Source: Blastococcus mobilis
GTDB taxonomy: Bacteria > Actinomycetota > Actinomycetes > Mycobacteriales > Geodermatophilaceae
Direction: 5' to 3'
DNA: 64,000 nt
NCBI RefSeq assembly: GCF_900188025.1
Contig: NZ_FZNO01000012.1
Location: forward strand, 62,001-126,000
The number at the start of each line of letters is the position of its first letter. The stretch's first letter is position 1. The notes below the pieces were generated by a model, which had not been told where the DNA came from, did not search any database, and worked only from the letters and a program-made list of their open reading frames with translations. A program made the translations under genes and the position numbers. Below are positions 52,777 through 61,573 of the stretch, piece after piece.

Positions 52777-53397
52777 TCAGACGGTCTCGGGTACCCGGAG
52801 GTGGGCGAGGATGATGTCGAACGCCGCCACCTCCGTGATCTGCGTGCCCATCCGGCTGCTGAAGTCCTGCCGCATCGCCGTGCCGGGGCCTTCGGCTTCC
52901 TTCATGGATTCGCGGCTGTCGTAGGTCACCGCTGTCGCGCTGCGACCGCTCTGCCGGTCCACCATGACGCTGACGCTGCAGAACCCCGGCAGGTCCTCCA
53001 TCCGTGGGAGGAGGCCCATGCGGAAGGTGTCGAGCAGCCGATCCATCTGGCCTGGATCCCCCTGGCTCCAGATCACCCGGGCGCAGGCGCCGTAGTGGAG
53101 GCCGTGCATCCGGTGCATCAGCGCGATCTCCCACTCCTGGACCTCGGGCTCGCCGCCCATGACGGCGGCGGTGCGCTCCCGCAGCTCCATGACGCCGTCG
53201 GCACTCCGCCGCAGCGCTTCCACGTCGGTCCACGACGACGTGACGATGCACCGGCCGGTGTCCCGGTCGCACAACATCGAGAGCCCGACGCAGCCCTCCA
53301 TCTGCTGCACCGCCGGCATGACCGTGTTGCGGACGTAGTAGATCCCGTCGTCCATGGCCTGCGGATTCCCGCGAATGGTGGTGGAACGGGCATACAT
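52777..53397 (-). CDS. Antibiotic-biosynthesis-monooxygenase-like protein, 206 aa
   Basis: Two ferredoxin-like ABM-type halves: the first reads MYARSTTIRGNPQAMDDGI, GLSMLCDRDTGRCIVTSSW; the second CSVSVMVDRQSGRSATAVTYDSRESM. The pattern of a conserved Asp-Arg followed by Gly-Arg in both halves shows internal duplication. ATG at 53397 after GGAGAGGAG. A close paralogue of identical length lies at 62689-63309. Members may be monooxygenases or binding proteins; no enzyme activity can be assigned. Confidence 0.8.
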   Translation of the reverse strand: MYARSTTIRGNPQAMDDGIYYVRNTVMPAVQQMEGCVGLSMLCDRDTGRCIVTSSWTDVEALRRSADGVMELRERTAAVMGGEPEVQEWEIALMHRMHGLHYGACARVIWSQGDPGQMDRLLDTFRMGLLPRMEDLPGFCSVSVMVDRQSGRSATAVTYDSRESMKEAEGPGTAMRQDFSSRMGTQITEVAAFDIILAHLRVPETV

Positions 53398-53574
53398 GCC
53401 ACCACTCCTCTCCAGAGCGGGCGGCGCCCCTGCGGCACCGCCGCACGTCCGAGGGTCCTCGCCGGTCACCCCGGAGGGCAATGACCCCGGCGGTTCGGCG
53501 CTGCACGGGCCCCCCGGCCGCCGCTGCGGGAACCGGAGCGGTGGCCGGTTCCCGCAGGCCCCGCGCGGGAGCGG

Positions 53575-54819
53575 TCAGGCCGGTGCGGCGATCCTCTCCC
53601 GGGCCTGGACGCCGTCGATGAACGTCCGGAGGACGGGGTAGATCTCGGCCTCCCAGCGGGAGCCGCTGAACACCCCGTAGTGGCCGACGCCGGGCTGCAG
53701 GTGGTGGTGCTTGTCCTCGTCCGGGATCCCGGTGCACAGCCGGTGGGCGGCCTCGGTCTGCCCGGGGGAGCAGATGTCGTCCCTGGCGCCTTCGACGGTG
53801 AGCAGGGCCGTGTGGGTGATGGCACCGGGATCGACCGGCTCGCCGCGCCAGGTGAATCGCCCCGTGGCCAGGTGGTGCTCCTGGAAGATGCGGCCGACCG
53901 TCTCGAGGTAGAACTCCGCGGGGACGTCCATCACCGCGCCGTACTCGTCGTAGAAGGCTCGGGTGTCCGCGGCGCTGGCGGTGTTGCCGGACACCAGATC
54001 CCGGTAGAGCCGCCCGTGCGCGCTCAGGTGCCGCTTCGGGTTCATGGACATGAAGGCCGTCAGCTGGACGACGCCCGGGTAGACGCGCCGGCCGGCGCCG
54101 GCGTAGCGCGCGGGCACGGTGTCGGTGAGCCGGCGTTCGAACCAGGAGATCGGCTTGGTCTCGGCCAGCGTGTTCGTCCGGTTGCGGTTGACCCGCGTGT
54201 CGACCGGTCCGGCCATGAGCGTGAGGCTGCGGGGCTGGGCGGGGTCGCCGGCGGCGGCGAGCAGCGAGACGGCCGCCAGCACGGGGACGGCGGGCTGGCA
54301 GACGGCGACGACGTGGGTGTCGGGACCCAGGTGGCGCAGCGCCTGCATGACGTGCTCGATGTATTCGTCGAGCCCGAACCGTCCGGCTTCGACCGGGATG
54401 TCGCGTGCGTTGTGCCAGTCGAGGGCGTGCACGTCGTGGTCGGCCAGCAGGGTGCGGATGGCGGGTCGGATCAGGGTCGTGAAGTGCCCGGACATCGGGC
54501 CGACGACGAGCACCCGCGGCTGGCCGGTCACCGAGGGCTTCGCGAAGTGGAGCAGGGTCGCGAACGGTGTCCTCGTCAGCGCCGTCTCGGACACGGCAGC
54601 CATCCGGTCGCCCACGGGCACGGCGTCGATGCCGAACGCAGGGCGCTCGTGGGTCGGTCGGGCGTGGGCCACGATGTCGCAGGCCGCCCGCAGCCGGCGG
54701 ACGGCGGGCGCACCCGCCAGCGGGGACGGGAGCGAGTGCAGCGCCCGGGCGGTCAGCCCGGACGCGGCGACGACGGGCGCCGTTGCTCGGCGGTTCAACT
54801 CGTAGGCGCGGTAGAGCAC
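53575..54819 (-). CDS. phaZ: Intracellular polyhydroxyalkanoate depolymerase, 414 aa
   Basis: Hydrolyses stored PHA. The N-terminal MLYRAYELNRRATAPV is typical for PhaZ-type intracellular depolymerases, and the lipase-box-like nucleophile is a Cys in HVVAVCQPAVPVLAA, as expected for the class. GPMSGHFTTLIR is the oxyanion region, and GVGHYGVFSGSRW holds the catalytic His near the C-terminus. GTG start at 54819. Two adjacent inverted repeats 32-67 bp upstream are probable operators. No PHA synthase gene is in the window. Confidence 0.92.
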   Translation of the reverse strand: MLYRAYELNRRATAPVVAASGLTARALHSLPSPLAGAPAVRRLRAACDIVAHARPTHERPAFGIDAVPVGDRMAAVSETALTRTPFATLLHFAKPSVTGQPRVLVVGPMSGHFTTLIRPAIRTLLADHDVHALDWHNARDIPVEAGRFGLDEYIEHVMQALRHLGPDTHVVAVCQPAVPVLAAVSLLAAAGDPAQPRSLTLMAGPVDTRVNRNRTNTLAETKPISWFERRLTDTVPARYAGAGRRVYPGVVQLTAFMSMNPKRHLSAHGRLYRDLVSGNTASAADTRAFYDEYGAVMDVPAEFYLETVGRIFQEHHLATGRFTWRGEPVDPGAITHTALLTVEGARDDICSPGQTEAAHRLCTGIPDEDKHHHLQPGVGHYGVFSGSRWEAEIYPVLRTFIDGVQARERIAAPA

Positions 54820-54850
54820 GTGGACCTGCCTGACACGTCGGGGGCAGCGA

Positions 54851-54886
54851 GGTGACGGCGGTCACCTTTACGGAACATATCCGTAA
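54851..54886. promoter_or_regulatory. Two adjacent inverted repeats upstream of phaZ
   Basis: GGTGAC/GTCACC around GGCG (54851-54866), directly followed by TTACGGA/TCCGTAA around ACATA (54868-54886). The second is AT-rich against a very GC-rich background and has the size of a dimeric (TetR or GntR type) repressor site. It could control phaZ to the left, AlaX to the right, or both. Confidence 0.6.
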
Positions 54887-55000
54887 TCCGGGCCGCGCGC
54901 CGGAAGGCGGCTCGGTCGGCAGACGTGGCCCGCGGTGCCGTGCCGGTCGCTCGGGACAGCGGATCGTCGCTGAACGCGCGCGAGAGGGCAGCATGCGGAC

Positions 55001-55741
55001 GTGACCAACCCGACCGATCACCACGGGCACACCCATCGCCTCGACCTCGCCGACCCGACCGTCCGCGAGTGGAACGCGATCGTGCTCGCTGCCGACCCGG
55101 AGCAGGGCATCGTCCTGGACCGGTCGGCCTTCTACCCGGGGGGCGGTGGGCAGCCGCCGGACGAGGGCGTGCTGCTGTGGGGCGGCGTCCGCACGCGGAT
55201 CGCCGGCACGCGCAAGGGCGACGAGCTGTACCTGATCCCGGTCGAGGGCGACCCGGTCCCACCGGTGGGGACGGCGGTGCGCGGGGCGCTGGACGACGAG
55301 CGGCGCACGCAGCTGATGCGCACGCACTCCGGGCTGCACGTGCTCACCGGCGTCGTCTTCCGGGACTTCGGTGCGCTGGTGACCGGCGGCAACATGGAGC
55401 CGCTGACCGCTCGGATGGACTTCGACCTCGCCGAGGTGCCGCCGGACTTCAAGGAGCGCATCGCCGAGTCGGTGAACGCCGAGATCGCCGCGGACCGGCC
55501 CATCGAGGTGAAGACGCTGCCGCGGGAGGAGGCGTTCGCGATCCCGGACATCATCCGGACAGCGACCAACCTGCTGCCGCCCGACATCGAGGTGGTGCGG
55601 ATCGTCGACATCGTCGGCCTGGACACGCAGGCCGACGGCGGCACGCACGTGGCCTCGACGTCGATGGTGGGCCGGGTGGAGGTCACCAAGATGGAGAACA
55701 AGGGGCGCGGGTTCCGCCGGCTGCGGATCCGCATCGTCTGA
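55001..55741 (+). CDS. Alanyl-tRNA editing protein (AlaX type), 246 aa
   Basis: Free-standing trans-editing domain that removes Ser or Gly from tRNA-Ala. Metal-binding HxxxH appears as RTHSGLHVL; the second site motif is TQADGGTHVAST. RSAFYPGGGGQPPDEG is the family's Gly-rich core. GTG at 55001. Unlike alanyl-tRNA synthetase it lacks aminoacylation and C-Ala domains. Stands as a single gene divergent from phaZ. Confidence 0.9.
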   Translation: MTNPTDHHGHTHRLDLADPTVREWNAIVLAADPEQGIVLDRSAFYPGGGGQPPDEGVLLWGGVRTRIAGTRKGDELYLIPVEGDPVPPVGTAVRGALDDERRTQLMRTHSGLHVLTGVVFRDFGALVTGGNMEPLTARMDFDLAEVPPDFKERIAESVNAEIAADRPIEVKTLPREEAFAIPDIIRTATNLLPPDIEVVRIVDIVGLDTQADGGTHVASTSMVGRVEVTKMENKGRGFRRLRIRIV

Positions 55742-55823
55742 GCTCGGTCCGGGACGGGCCGTCTCACTCCGCACCTACCGTGACGGTGGGCGCTCGTGCG
55801 GCCCATGACTCGGGGAGGCCTGC

Positions 55824-56728
55824 GTGCGTACCGGATCCACCGGCCGGATGCGACGGGGCGCCGTCGCGCTGACGGCGACGGCGTGCGTCCTCACCACCGC
55901 CTCGTGCACGTCGGGCGGTGGCTCGGGGGAGTCCGCGGCATCCGGCAGCGCTGCCGCCTCCGCCAGCGAGTCGGGTCGCGGCGCCTACCTGGCCCTCGGG
56001 GACTCGGTGCCGTTCGGGTTCCAGGGCGGTGCGATGGCGAACTTCTCCGACGCCGAGAACTTCGTGGGCTATCCGGAGCTCGTGGGTGAGGAGCTCGGCC
56101 TCGACGTCATCAACGCGTCGTGCCCCGGTGAGACGACGGCGAGCTTCCTGGACGCCACCGCGCAGAGCAACGGCTGCCAGAACTCCCTGCAGTCGGACTT
56201 CGGCTACCGGAGGGCGTACCCGCTGCACGTGCCGTACGAGCCGGCGGACCAGTCGCAGCTGGACTTCGCGCTGGACACGTTGACCGAGAACGACGACGTC
56301 GAGCTGGTGACCTCCATATCGGGGCCAACGACGTCTTTCTCTGCCAGCAGACGACGCCCGGCCGCTGCACGGATCCCGTGGACGTGCAGGCGCTGGCGCG
56401 GACGCGGGAGACGAACGTCGACCGCATCCTGTCGACGCTGCGCGGCGAGGGCGGGTACGACGGCCAGATCGTCGTGGTCACCTACTACGGGCTGGACTAC
56501 GCCGACGCGTTCGGGGACGTGACTCTGGGCCTGGACTCCCGGATCGCCGAGGTGGCGAAGGCGAACAGCGCCGACGTCGCCGACGGCTACCGGGCGTTCG
56601 AGCGAAGGGCGAACGAGGCCGGCGGCGACTCCGTCGAGGCCGGGCTGGTGCTGCCCAACGACGTGCACCCGACCGAGGAGGGTCAGCGGCTGCTCGCCGA
56701 CGCCGTGACCGCGGTCGTGGAGGAGTGA
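55824..56728 (+). pseudogene. Secreted SGNH/GDSL hydrolase with a frameshift
   Basis: Starts as a lipoprotein or secreted protein (signal helix with ASC near residue 28), then LALGDSVPFGFQGG (SGNH block I with Ser) and ASCPGETTASFL. At about 56311-56316 the frame changes: the correct continuation IGANDVFLCQQTTPGRC (block III Gly-Ala-Asn-Asp) is read only in the frame that continues to NDVHPTEEGQRLL (block V with catalytic Asp and His) and stops at 56728. One missing C in ACCTCCATATC (ACCCTCC expected) explains it. Either a real pseudogene or a sequencing/assembly error; an intact 301-residue hydrolase results if one base is added. Confidence 0.8.
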
Positions 56729-56729
56729 G

Positions 56730-57623
56730 CTAGTCGTACGGGTTGGTGAGGACGGGCCTCGCCTGGAGGACGTCGAAGGTGACCGGAGGGCCATCGGTGG
56801 TGGTGGTGCCCGGGACGTCGGCCGGCGCGCTGCCGTTGACCGTGAACGTCGCACTCCAGGTGACGGTGAGGTGCGCGGTGTAGGTGCCCGACCGGTAGGA
56901 ATGCTCGACCGTCTGGTTCGGATATGGGGCGCCGGGATCGATGCTGGTGATCTGGCCGGTGGCGTCGCCGGTGTGCCAGGTGAAGCGTTCGGCGGTGGCC
57001 TGGATGACGACGCTGAAGCCGCGGATGTCCACGGTGAAGGTCTGAGTCGTGGGGGAGTCGGTGTAGAAGATCACCGGCAGCCCTGTGAGGCCGTCGCCCG
57101 GCGGCTGGTGCTGCGTCGTCAGCTGGGGGAGTGGCAGCCGCTCGAAGTAGCTGAACACCTCCGCGCCAGACGGCGGCGGGTTGAGATCGGTGACGTCGTA
57201 GCAGCCCTCGCTGAAGAAACTCCAGTCGCCGATCGGGTCGCCTGGCCCGAAGCCGTCCGGGACTGGCTCGATTGCGGGTCCCTGGCTCGGGACGATCGGC
57301 CGACGGTTCACCACGAAGAAGTCGATGACGCGGCCGGGCTGCTGCGGGCATTCCCGCACGTCAGTAGGAGAGCAGTAAGCCCGCGTTTCGGCAGCCGCGA
57401 GGCACCGGTCGAGCATCTGATAGGCGTACTGGCCGGCCTCGAGACCGCTAACCCCGACGACCGCAGGAACGCTGGCGCCTTCGAACGTTACGGTCGCTGC
57501 GCCTTCTTCGAGCTCGACCGGGCACTCGATGTCATAGCCGCACGCGGCCGCAGGCGTGGCGACCAGCAGCGCACCCACTAGAGCCGCGGCGACAAAAAGT
57601 CCTCGCAAGGTTGCTCTCGTCAT
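56730..57623 (-). CDS. Secreted protein with PKD-like C-terminal domain, 297 aa
   Basis: Signal peptide (LRGLFVAAALVGALLVATPAAA) followed by CGYDIECPVELEEG. Seven or more Cys suggest disulfides outside the cell. The C-terminal part FTWHTGDATG then PNQTVEHSYRSGTYTAHLTVTWS is a PKD-like beta-sandwich (WxxGDG...H.Y...G.Y.v.Ltv). Codon use is less GC-extreme than its neighbours. ATG region at 57623 overlaps the stop of the upstream DUF6318 gene by four bases. Function unknown. Confidence 0.8.
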   Translation of the reverse strand: MTRATLRGLFVAAALVGALLVATPAAACGYDIECPVELEEGAATVTFEGASVPAVVGVSGLEAGQYAYQMLDRCLAAAETRAYCSPTDVRECPQQPGRVIDFFVVNRRPIVPSQGPAIEPVPDGFGPGDPIGDWSFFSEGCYDVTDLNPPPSGAEVFSYFERLPLPQLTTQHQPPGDGLTGLPVIFYTDSPTTQTFTVDIRGFSVVIQATAERFTWHTGDATGQITSIDPGAPYPNQTVEHSYRSGTYTAHLTVTWSATFTVNGSAPADVPGTTTTDGPPVTFDVLQARPVLTNPYD

Positions 57624-58207
57624 CCGAGCGTCATGCTCACCACGAGCCAGGAAATGTCTGCTTCAGACCAGACGAGGGTGACTCCAGAACTCAAGTTCGG
57701 TTGCGTGGGCAGCCCGGAGTCGACGGGCGTGCCGGCCGCGTCGACCATCACCACGGCCTCTTGTCGAACTCCAAAGTTGATCGACGCTTCGTCGCCGGTG
57801 AACTGCGGCTCCGTCACGTCATTCAGCGTCAGTTTGCCGCCGTCATAACGACGACCGGCAGCCAGGGCCTCGTCGTAGTTGTTGGCGATGCGCCAACAGT
57901 CGTTGCAATCAGGCCCGAGGTCTCTGAGGGGCTGCCCAGCGGGAACCGTGCGCTGACGATTGATCAGGTCGATCCAGTAACGCAGAAAGGCCTCGGCGCC
58001 GGCGGCGTCCTTGGTTCGGGCCTCGTCGGGCACGGGGAAGTCAGCGGGACCGAGCTCGGGCAGTGCTTCGGTGGTGGGCGACGCACTCGTCGAAGGCAGC
58101 GTGTCGTTGGCTTCCTGCTTCTCCGCGCAGCCGGTGAGCAACGCCGTCCCGAGCAGGACACCGATCAGCGTGCGACGCAGCCGGCCGGACCCCCGAAGAT
58201 CACGCAC
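57620..58207 (-). CDS. DUF6318-like lipoprotein, 195 aa
   Basis: Lipobox GTALLTGC with Cys near residue 27, then a Ser/Thr/Glu-rich linker and a globular domain beginning AEAFLRYWIDLINRQR and DLGPDCNDCWRIANNY, the pattern I associate with DUF6318 lipoproteins. GTG start at 58207. Coupled (ATGA) with the downstream secreted protein, so the two probably act together at the cell surface. Confidence 0.8.
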   Translation of the reverse strand: MRDLRGSGRLRRTLIGVLLGTALLTGCAEKQEANDTLPSTSASPTTEALPELGPADFPVPDEARTKDAAGAEAFLRYWIDLINRQRTVPAGQPLRDLGPDCNDCWRIANNYDEALAAGRRYDGGKLTLNDVTEPQFTGDEASINFGVRQEAVVMVDAAGTPVDSGLPTQPNLSSGVTLVWSEADISWLVVSMTLG

Positions 58208-58300
58208 AGCGGGAGACTACGCAGACCGAGACCGGCTCTTCTCGTTCGCTGTGGACAGAGGGGCCGTCCACCGCCGTATCGGGTGAACGGCCGCCCCCTG

Positions 58301-58749
58301 TCAGCGGCGCCAGCACCACTCGGGAGCTGTCACCAGTGGAACGACCTGGCCCGCCGCGGCCAGGTGCAGGCTCCAGGAGCCGTCGATCTGCCCGTCGTCC
58401 AGCGCCGACCGCAGCGCCTCCGCCCACTCGTCGTCGTCCTTGCTGATCTCCGCCTGCCCCGGCCGGCACAGTGCCATCGCGAGGTGACCGTCGCCGCCCA
58501 GCTGCTCCTCGAGGATGGAGTCGTGAACCTGCCGCAGGCCCATCACCAGGGCGGGGTCGGAACCAGCGGCAGGTCGTCGACCGGCACGACGACGGGGAGC
58601 ATGCAGCCGTCGGTACCTACCCAGGACAGCCAGAGACTGCGGGCGCCGAACACCGGCGGGTTCAGCAGCGCCGTCCAGCGGCGGGTCAGGTCGTCGGCGG
58701 AGCGGATCGGGATATCAGCGAGCGGGGGCGTCGTCGTCATGCCGCCCAC
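58301..58749 (-). pseudogene. Conserved actinobacterial protein split by a frameshift
   Basis: Two minus-strand frames, 58749-58543 (DIPIRSADDLTRRWTALLNP, LWLSWVGTDGCMLPVVVPVDD) and 58546-58301 (MGLRQVHDSILEEQLGG, LAMALCRPGQAEISKDDDEW, GSWSLHLA) match consecutive halves of a small actinobacterial family. The join reads LPLVPTPPW-stop, while the other frame gives DPALVMGLRQV. One missing base near 58558-58561 would fuse them into a protein of about 149 residues. The overlap could also be taken as an ordinary ATGA gene pair; I favour the frameshift. Confidence 0.6.
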
Positions 58750-58794
58750 CGTGGCAGCCCGCGAGGTGCCTCACGGGCGTTGTCCACAGGCCGC

Positions 58795-59829
58795 TCAGCG
58801 GTGCGGGATGCCTCCGGGACCGTGGCCGGCCGGGACCTCCTCGCCCTTGAACACCGGCCCGGGTGGCGTTCCGTCACCGAACGGCCGGGCACCCAGCTGT
58901 TCGCGGTCGTGCGGCATCAGCCAGTTCGACGTGTCGGGTCCCGACGGGATGATCTGCGTCGGATTGATGTCGGTGTGCACGACGTAGTAGTGCTCCTTGA
59001 TCTGCGGGAAGTCGATGGTGTCGCCGAATCCCGGGAGCTGGAACAGGTCGCGCGCGTAGGCCCACAGCACCGGCATCTCGCTGAGCTTCTGCCGATTGCA
59101 CTTGAAGTGGCCGTGGTAGACGGTGTCGAACCGGGCCAGGGTGGTGAACAGCCGGACGTCGGCCTCGGTGATCTGCCCGCCCATCAGGAAGCGCCGGTGC
59201 TCCAGGCGCTCGCTGAGCCAGTCCAGCGCGGTGAACAGCCGCTGGTAGGCCTCGTCGTAGGCACGCTGCGAGCCGGAGAAGCCGCACCGGTAGACCCCGT
59301 TGTTGACCTCGGTGTAGATCCGCTCCATGACCTCGTCCATCTCGTCCCGGAGGTGCTCCGGGTAGAGGTCGGGCGCGCCCTCGCGGTGGTAGGCGGTCCA
59401 CTGGGTGGAGAAGTCGAGGGTGATCTGCGCGAAGTCGTTGGTGACGACGGCACCGCTGGGGACGTCGACGATCGCCGGCACGGTGATGCCGCGGGGGTAG
59501 TTCGGGTCGCGCGCGAGGAAGGCCTCCTGCAGCCGCTCGTAGCCGAGCACCGGGTCGCGGCCGCCGGCGTCGAGGTCGAACGTCCAGCTGCGCTCGTCGT
59601 GGGTCGGGCCGCACATGCCCATCGAGATGACCGGCTCCAGACCCAGCAGCCGACGGACGATGACCGCCCGGTTCGCCCACGGGCAGGCACGGGCGACGAC
59701 GAGCCGGTAGCGGTTCGGCTCGACCGGCCAACCGCCGGCGCCGTCGGCGGTGATCCGGTCCTGGATGTAGTTGGAGTCGCGCTTGTACTCGGCCTCGACG
59801 TAGCCGGATCCGTTGTTCTCTTCGCTCAC
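58795..59829 (-). CDS. Glutathionyl-hydroquinone reductase-like GST, 344 aa
   Basis: Omega/Xi-type glutathione transferase (YqjG/EcM4 group): ARACPWANRAVIVRRLLGLE holds the catalytic Cys, ITVPAIVDVPSGAVVTND is the thiol-binding loop, and VNNGVYRCGFSGSQRAYDEAY and GGQITEADVRLFTTLARFDTVYHGHFKCN are diagnostic. In actinobacteria the thiol partner is probably mycothiol. Reduces thiol-conjugated hydroquinones. GTG start at 59829. Confidence 0.92.
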   Translation of the reverse strand: MSEENNGSGYVEAEYKRDSNYIQDRITADGAGGWPVEPNRYRLVVARACPWANRAVIVRRLLGLEPVISMGMCGPTHDERSWTFDLDAGGRDPVLGYERLQEAFLARDPNYPRGITVPAIVDVPSGAVVTNDFAQITLDFSTQWTAYHREGAPDLYPEHLRDEMDEVMERIYTEVNNGVYRCGFSGSQRAYDEAYQRLFTALDWLSERLEHRRFLMGGQITEADVRLFTTLARFDTVYHGHFKCNRQKLSEMPVLWAYARDLFQLPGFGDTIDFPQIKEHYYVVHTDINPTQIIPSGPDTSNWLMPHDREQLGARPFGDGTPPGPVFKGEEVPAGHGPGGIPHR

Positions 59830-59954
59830 TGCTTCAGGGTTCCCGATACGGAACGGAACCGCACCCTCACTCCGTCGGGCGAGTCCCTTGTGCTGCCATC
59901 GTCCGCATCCCTATGTTGCACGTGTCAGAAAACGCTTACACATGAAGGAGGGGC

Positions 59955-60305
59955 GTGACAGTAACCCGGCCGTCCGGCGACGACCTGGTCGAGATGCTGG
60001 CGGCCCTGGCCAACCCGCTCCGGCTGCGCATCGTCGCAACGCTCGCCGGTGGCCGCGACTACGTGAGCCACCTGGCGCGCGAGATCGGCATCAGCCGGCC
60101 GCTGCTGCACATGCACCTGCAGCGCCTTGAGGCCGCCGGCCTCGTCGTCGGCACGCTCGAACTGTCCGACGACGGCAAGGCCATGAAGTACTTCGAGGTC
60201 GCCGACTTCGACCTGCACCTGACCGCGACGTCGCTGGCCGAGGCGGCCGCGACGCTCACCCGTTCGGACCCGGCCAAGGGTTCCGGAGAGAAGGAGAAGA
60301 ACTGA
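59955..60305 (+). CDS. ArsR-type winged-helix regulator, 116 aa
   Basis: MLAALANPLRLRIVATLAGG, then YVSHLAREIGISRPLLHMHLQRLEAAGLV is the winged helix-turn-helix. No Cys metal site, so probably not a metal sensor. GTG at 59955 with GAAGGAGGGGC directly before it. The upstream patch TTGCACGTGTCAG...TTACACAT is AT-rich and a plausible promoter. Its TGA overlaps the next ATG by one base, so it heads a three-gene operon and probably controls it. Confidence 0.85.
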   Translation: MTVTRPSGDDLVEMLAALANPLRLRIVATLAGGRDYVSHLAREIGISRPLLHMHLQRLEAAGLVVGTLELSDDGKAMKYFEVADFDLHLTATSLAEAAATLTRSDPAKGSGEKEKN

Positions 60306-60589
60306 TGGATGTCGCTGCCGAGAGCGGCACGACCTGGCCGCACACGATCCTGATCCTGGGCATCATGATGGGGGCGCTCGTCCTCATCCTGGGTCTGGGA
60401 GCGACGTTCCTGGAATCCCGCAAGATCCGGGCCGCCGCTCAGCAGGACGCTGATCTGCGACAGCTCGTCGGCCGCTACGAACAGTTGGCCGAGAAGACCC
60501 TCGACGCCCAGCAGCGCGCCGCCGCCGACGTCTCCGAGCTGCGCTCGCGGACGGCATCCATCGAGCAGATCCTGCGCACGGTCGAGTGA
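60305..60589 (+). CDS. Single-helix membrane protein with coiled coil, 94 aa
   Basis: One membrane helix (TILILGIMMGALVLILGLGATFL, about 13-36) followed by an amphipathic heptad region (DADLRQLVGRYEQLAEKTL) to the end. ATG at 60305 and its TGA both overlap neighbours (TGATG), so it is coupled between the ArsR gene and the oxidoreductase. Function unknown; comparable proteins pair with small ArsR/PadR-like regulators in actinobacteria. Confidence 0.78.
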   Translation: MDVAAESGTTWPHTILILGIMMGALVLILGLGATFLESRKIRAAAQQDADLRQLVGRYEQLAEKTLDAQQRAAADVSELRSRTASIEQILRTVE

Positions 60590-61554
60590 TGAAGGCGATC
60601 GTGCGGGAGGCGTACTGCGCACCCGACGGGCTGCGGCTCGGTGAGGTCGAGCAGCCGGTCATCGGGGACGACGACGTGCTGGTGCGCGTGGTCGCGGCCG
60701 GCGTCGACCAGGGCGTCTGGCACCTGGTCACCGGCCTGCCGCGGCTCATCCGGCTCGCGGGGTTCGGCGTGCGGAAGCCGAAGAATCCGGTGCCCGGCAT
60801 GGACGTCGCCGGCGTCGTCACGGCGGTCGGTGCGAACGTGACCCGCTTCCAGCCCGGCGACGAGGTATTCGGGCAGGGAAACGGCACCTACGCCGAGTTC
60901 GCGTCCGTGCCGGCGAAGAACCTGGTGCACAAGCCGGCGGACGTGTCGTTCGAGGAAGCCGCCGCGGTCCCGGTCTCGGCCCTCGCCGCCCTGCAGGGGC
61001 TGCGGAAGGGGAAGGTCCGGGCCGGGCAGCGGGTGCTGGTCATCGGCGCCGGCGGGGGAGTGGGCTCCTACGCGGTACAGCTGGCGGTCGCCGCCGGAGC
61101 GGACGTCACCGGCATCTGCAGCACGGCGAAGATGGAGTTCGTCCGTTCCTTGGGCGCCGACGACGTCCTCGACTACACGCGCGAGCAGATCACCGACGGC
61201 GGACGCCGCTACGACCTCATCCTCGACACCGGCGGCAACCGGAGGCTGCGCGAACTCCGGCGTGCGCTGACGCCGAACGGCACCCTCGTCATCGTCGGGG
61301 CGGAGGTCGGCGGGTGGCGGCAGGGCATCGAGCGCCAGCTCATCGGGTTGCTGCTCACCCCGTTCATCGAGCAGAACCTGCGTAGCTACGTGTCGATGCC
61401 GAACGAGGCCGATCTGCAGTCCCTCGCCGACCAGCTCGCGGCCGGGACGCTGCGGGCGCCGGTCGACCGGACCTTCCCGCTGAGCGAGGCCGGCGCGGCC
61501 ATCACCTACCTGCGCGACGGCAAGGCCAGGGGCAAGGTCGTCGTCACGGTCTGA
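60589..61554 (+). CDS. Zinc-free NAD(P)H:quinone oxidoreductase-like MDR, 321 aa
   Basis: Medium-chain dehydrogenase/reductase fold without zinc-ligand Cys/His set; PGMDVAGVVTAVG, FEEAAAVPVSALAALQGL and VLVIGAGGGVGSYAVQLA are the quinone-reductase-type signatures. ATG at 60589 overlaps the previous stop (GTG at 60586 also possible). Substrate probably a quinone or enone. Third gene of the ArsR operon. Confidence 0.88.
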   Translation: MKAIVREAYCAPDGLRLGEVEQPVIGDDDVLVRVVAAGVDQGVWHLVTGLPRLIRLAGFGVRKPKNPVPGMDVAGVVTAVGANVTRFQPGDEVFGQGNGTYAEFASVPAKNLVHKPADVSFEEAAAVPVSALAALQGLRKGKVRAGQRVLVIGAGGGVGSYAVQLAVAAGADVTGICSTAKMEFVRSLGADDVLDYTREQITDGGRRYDLILDTGGNRRLRELRRALTPNGTLVIVGAEVGGWRQGIERQLIGLLLTPFIEQNLRSYVSMPNEADLQSLADQLAAGTLRAPVDRTFPLSEAGAAITYLRDGKARGKVVVTV

Positions 61555-61573
61555 GCCGTCGAACCGGCCGGGC

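Noticed and set aside
52517-55774. 1085-residue minus-strand ORF
   Set aside because: Antisense/out-of-frame reading across several genes of both strands; high GC produces such long open frames.
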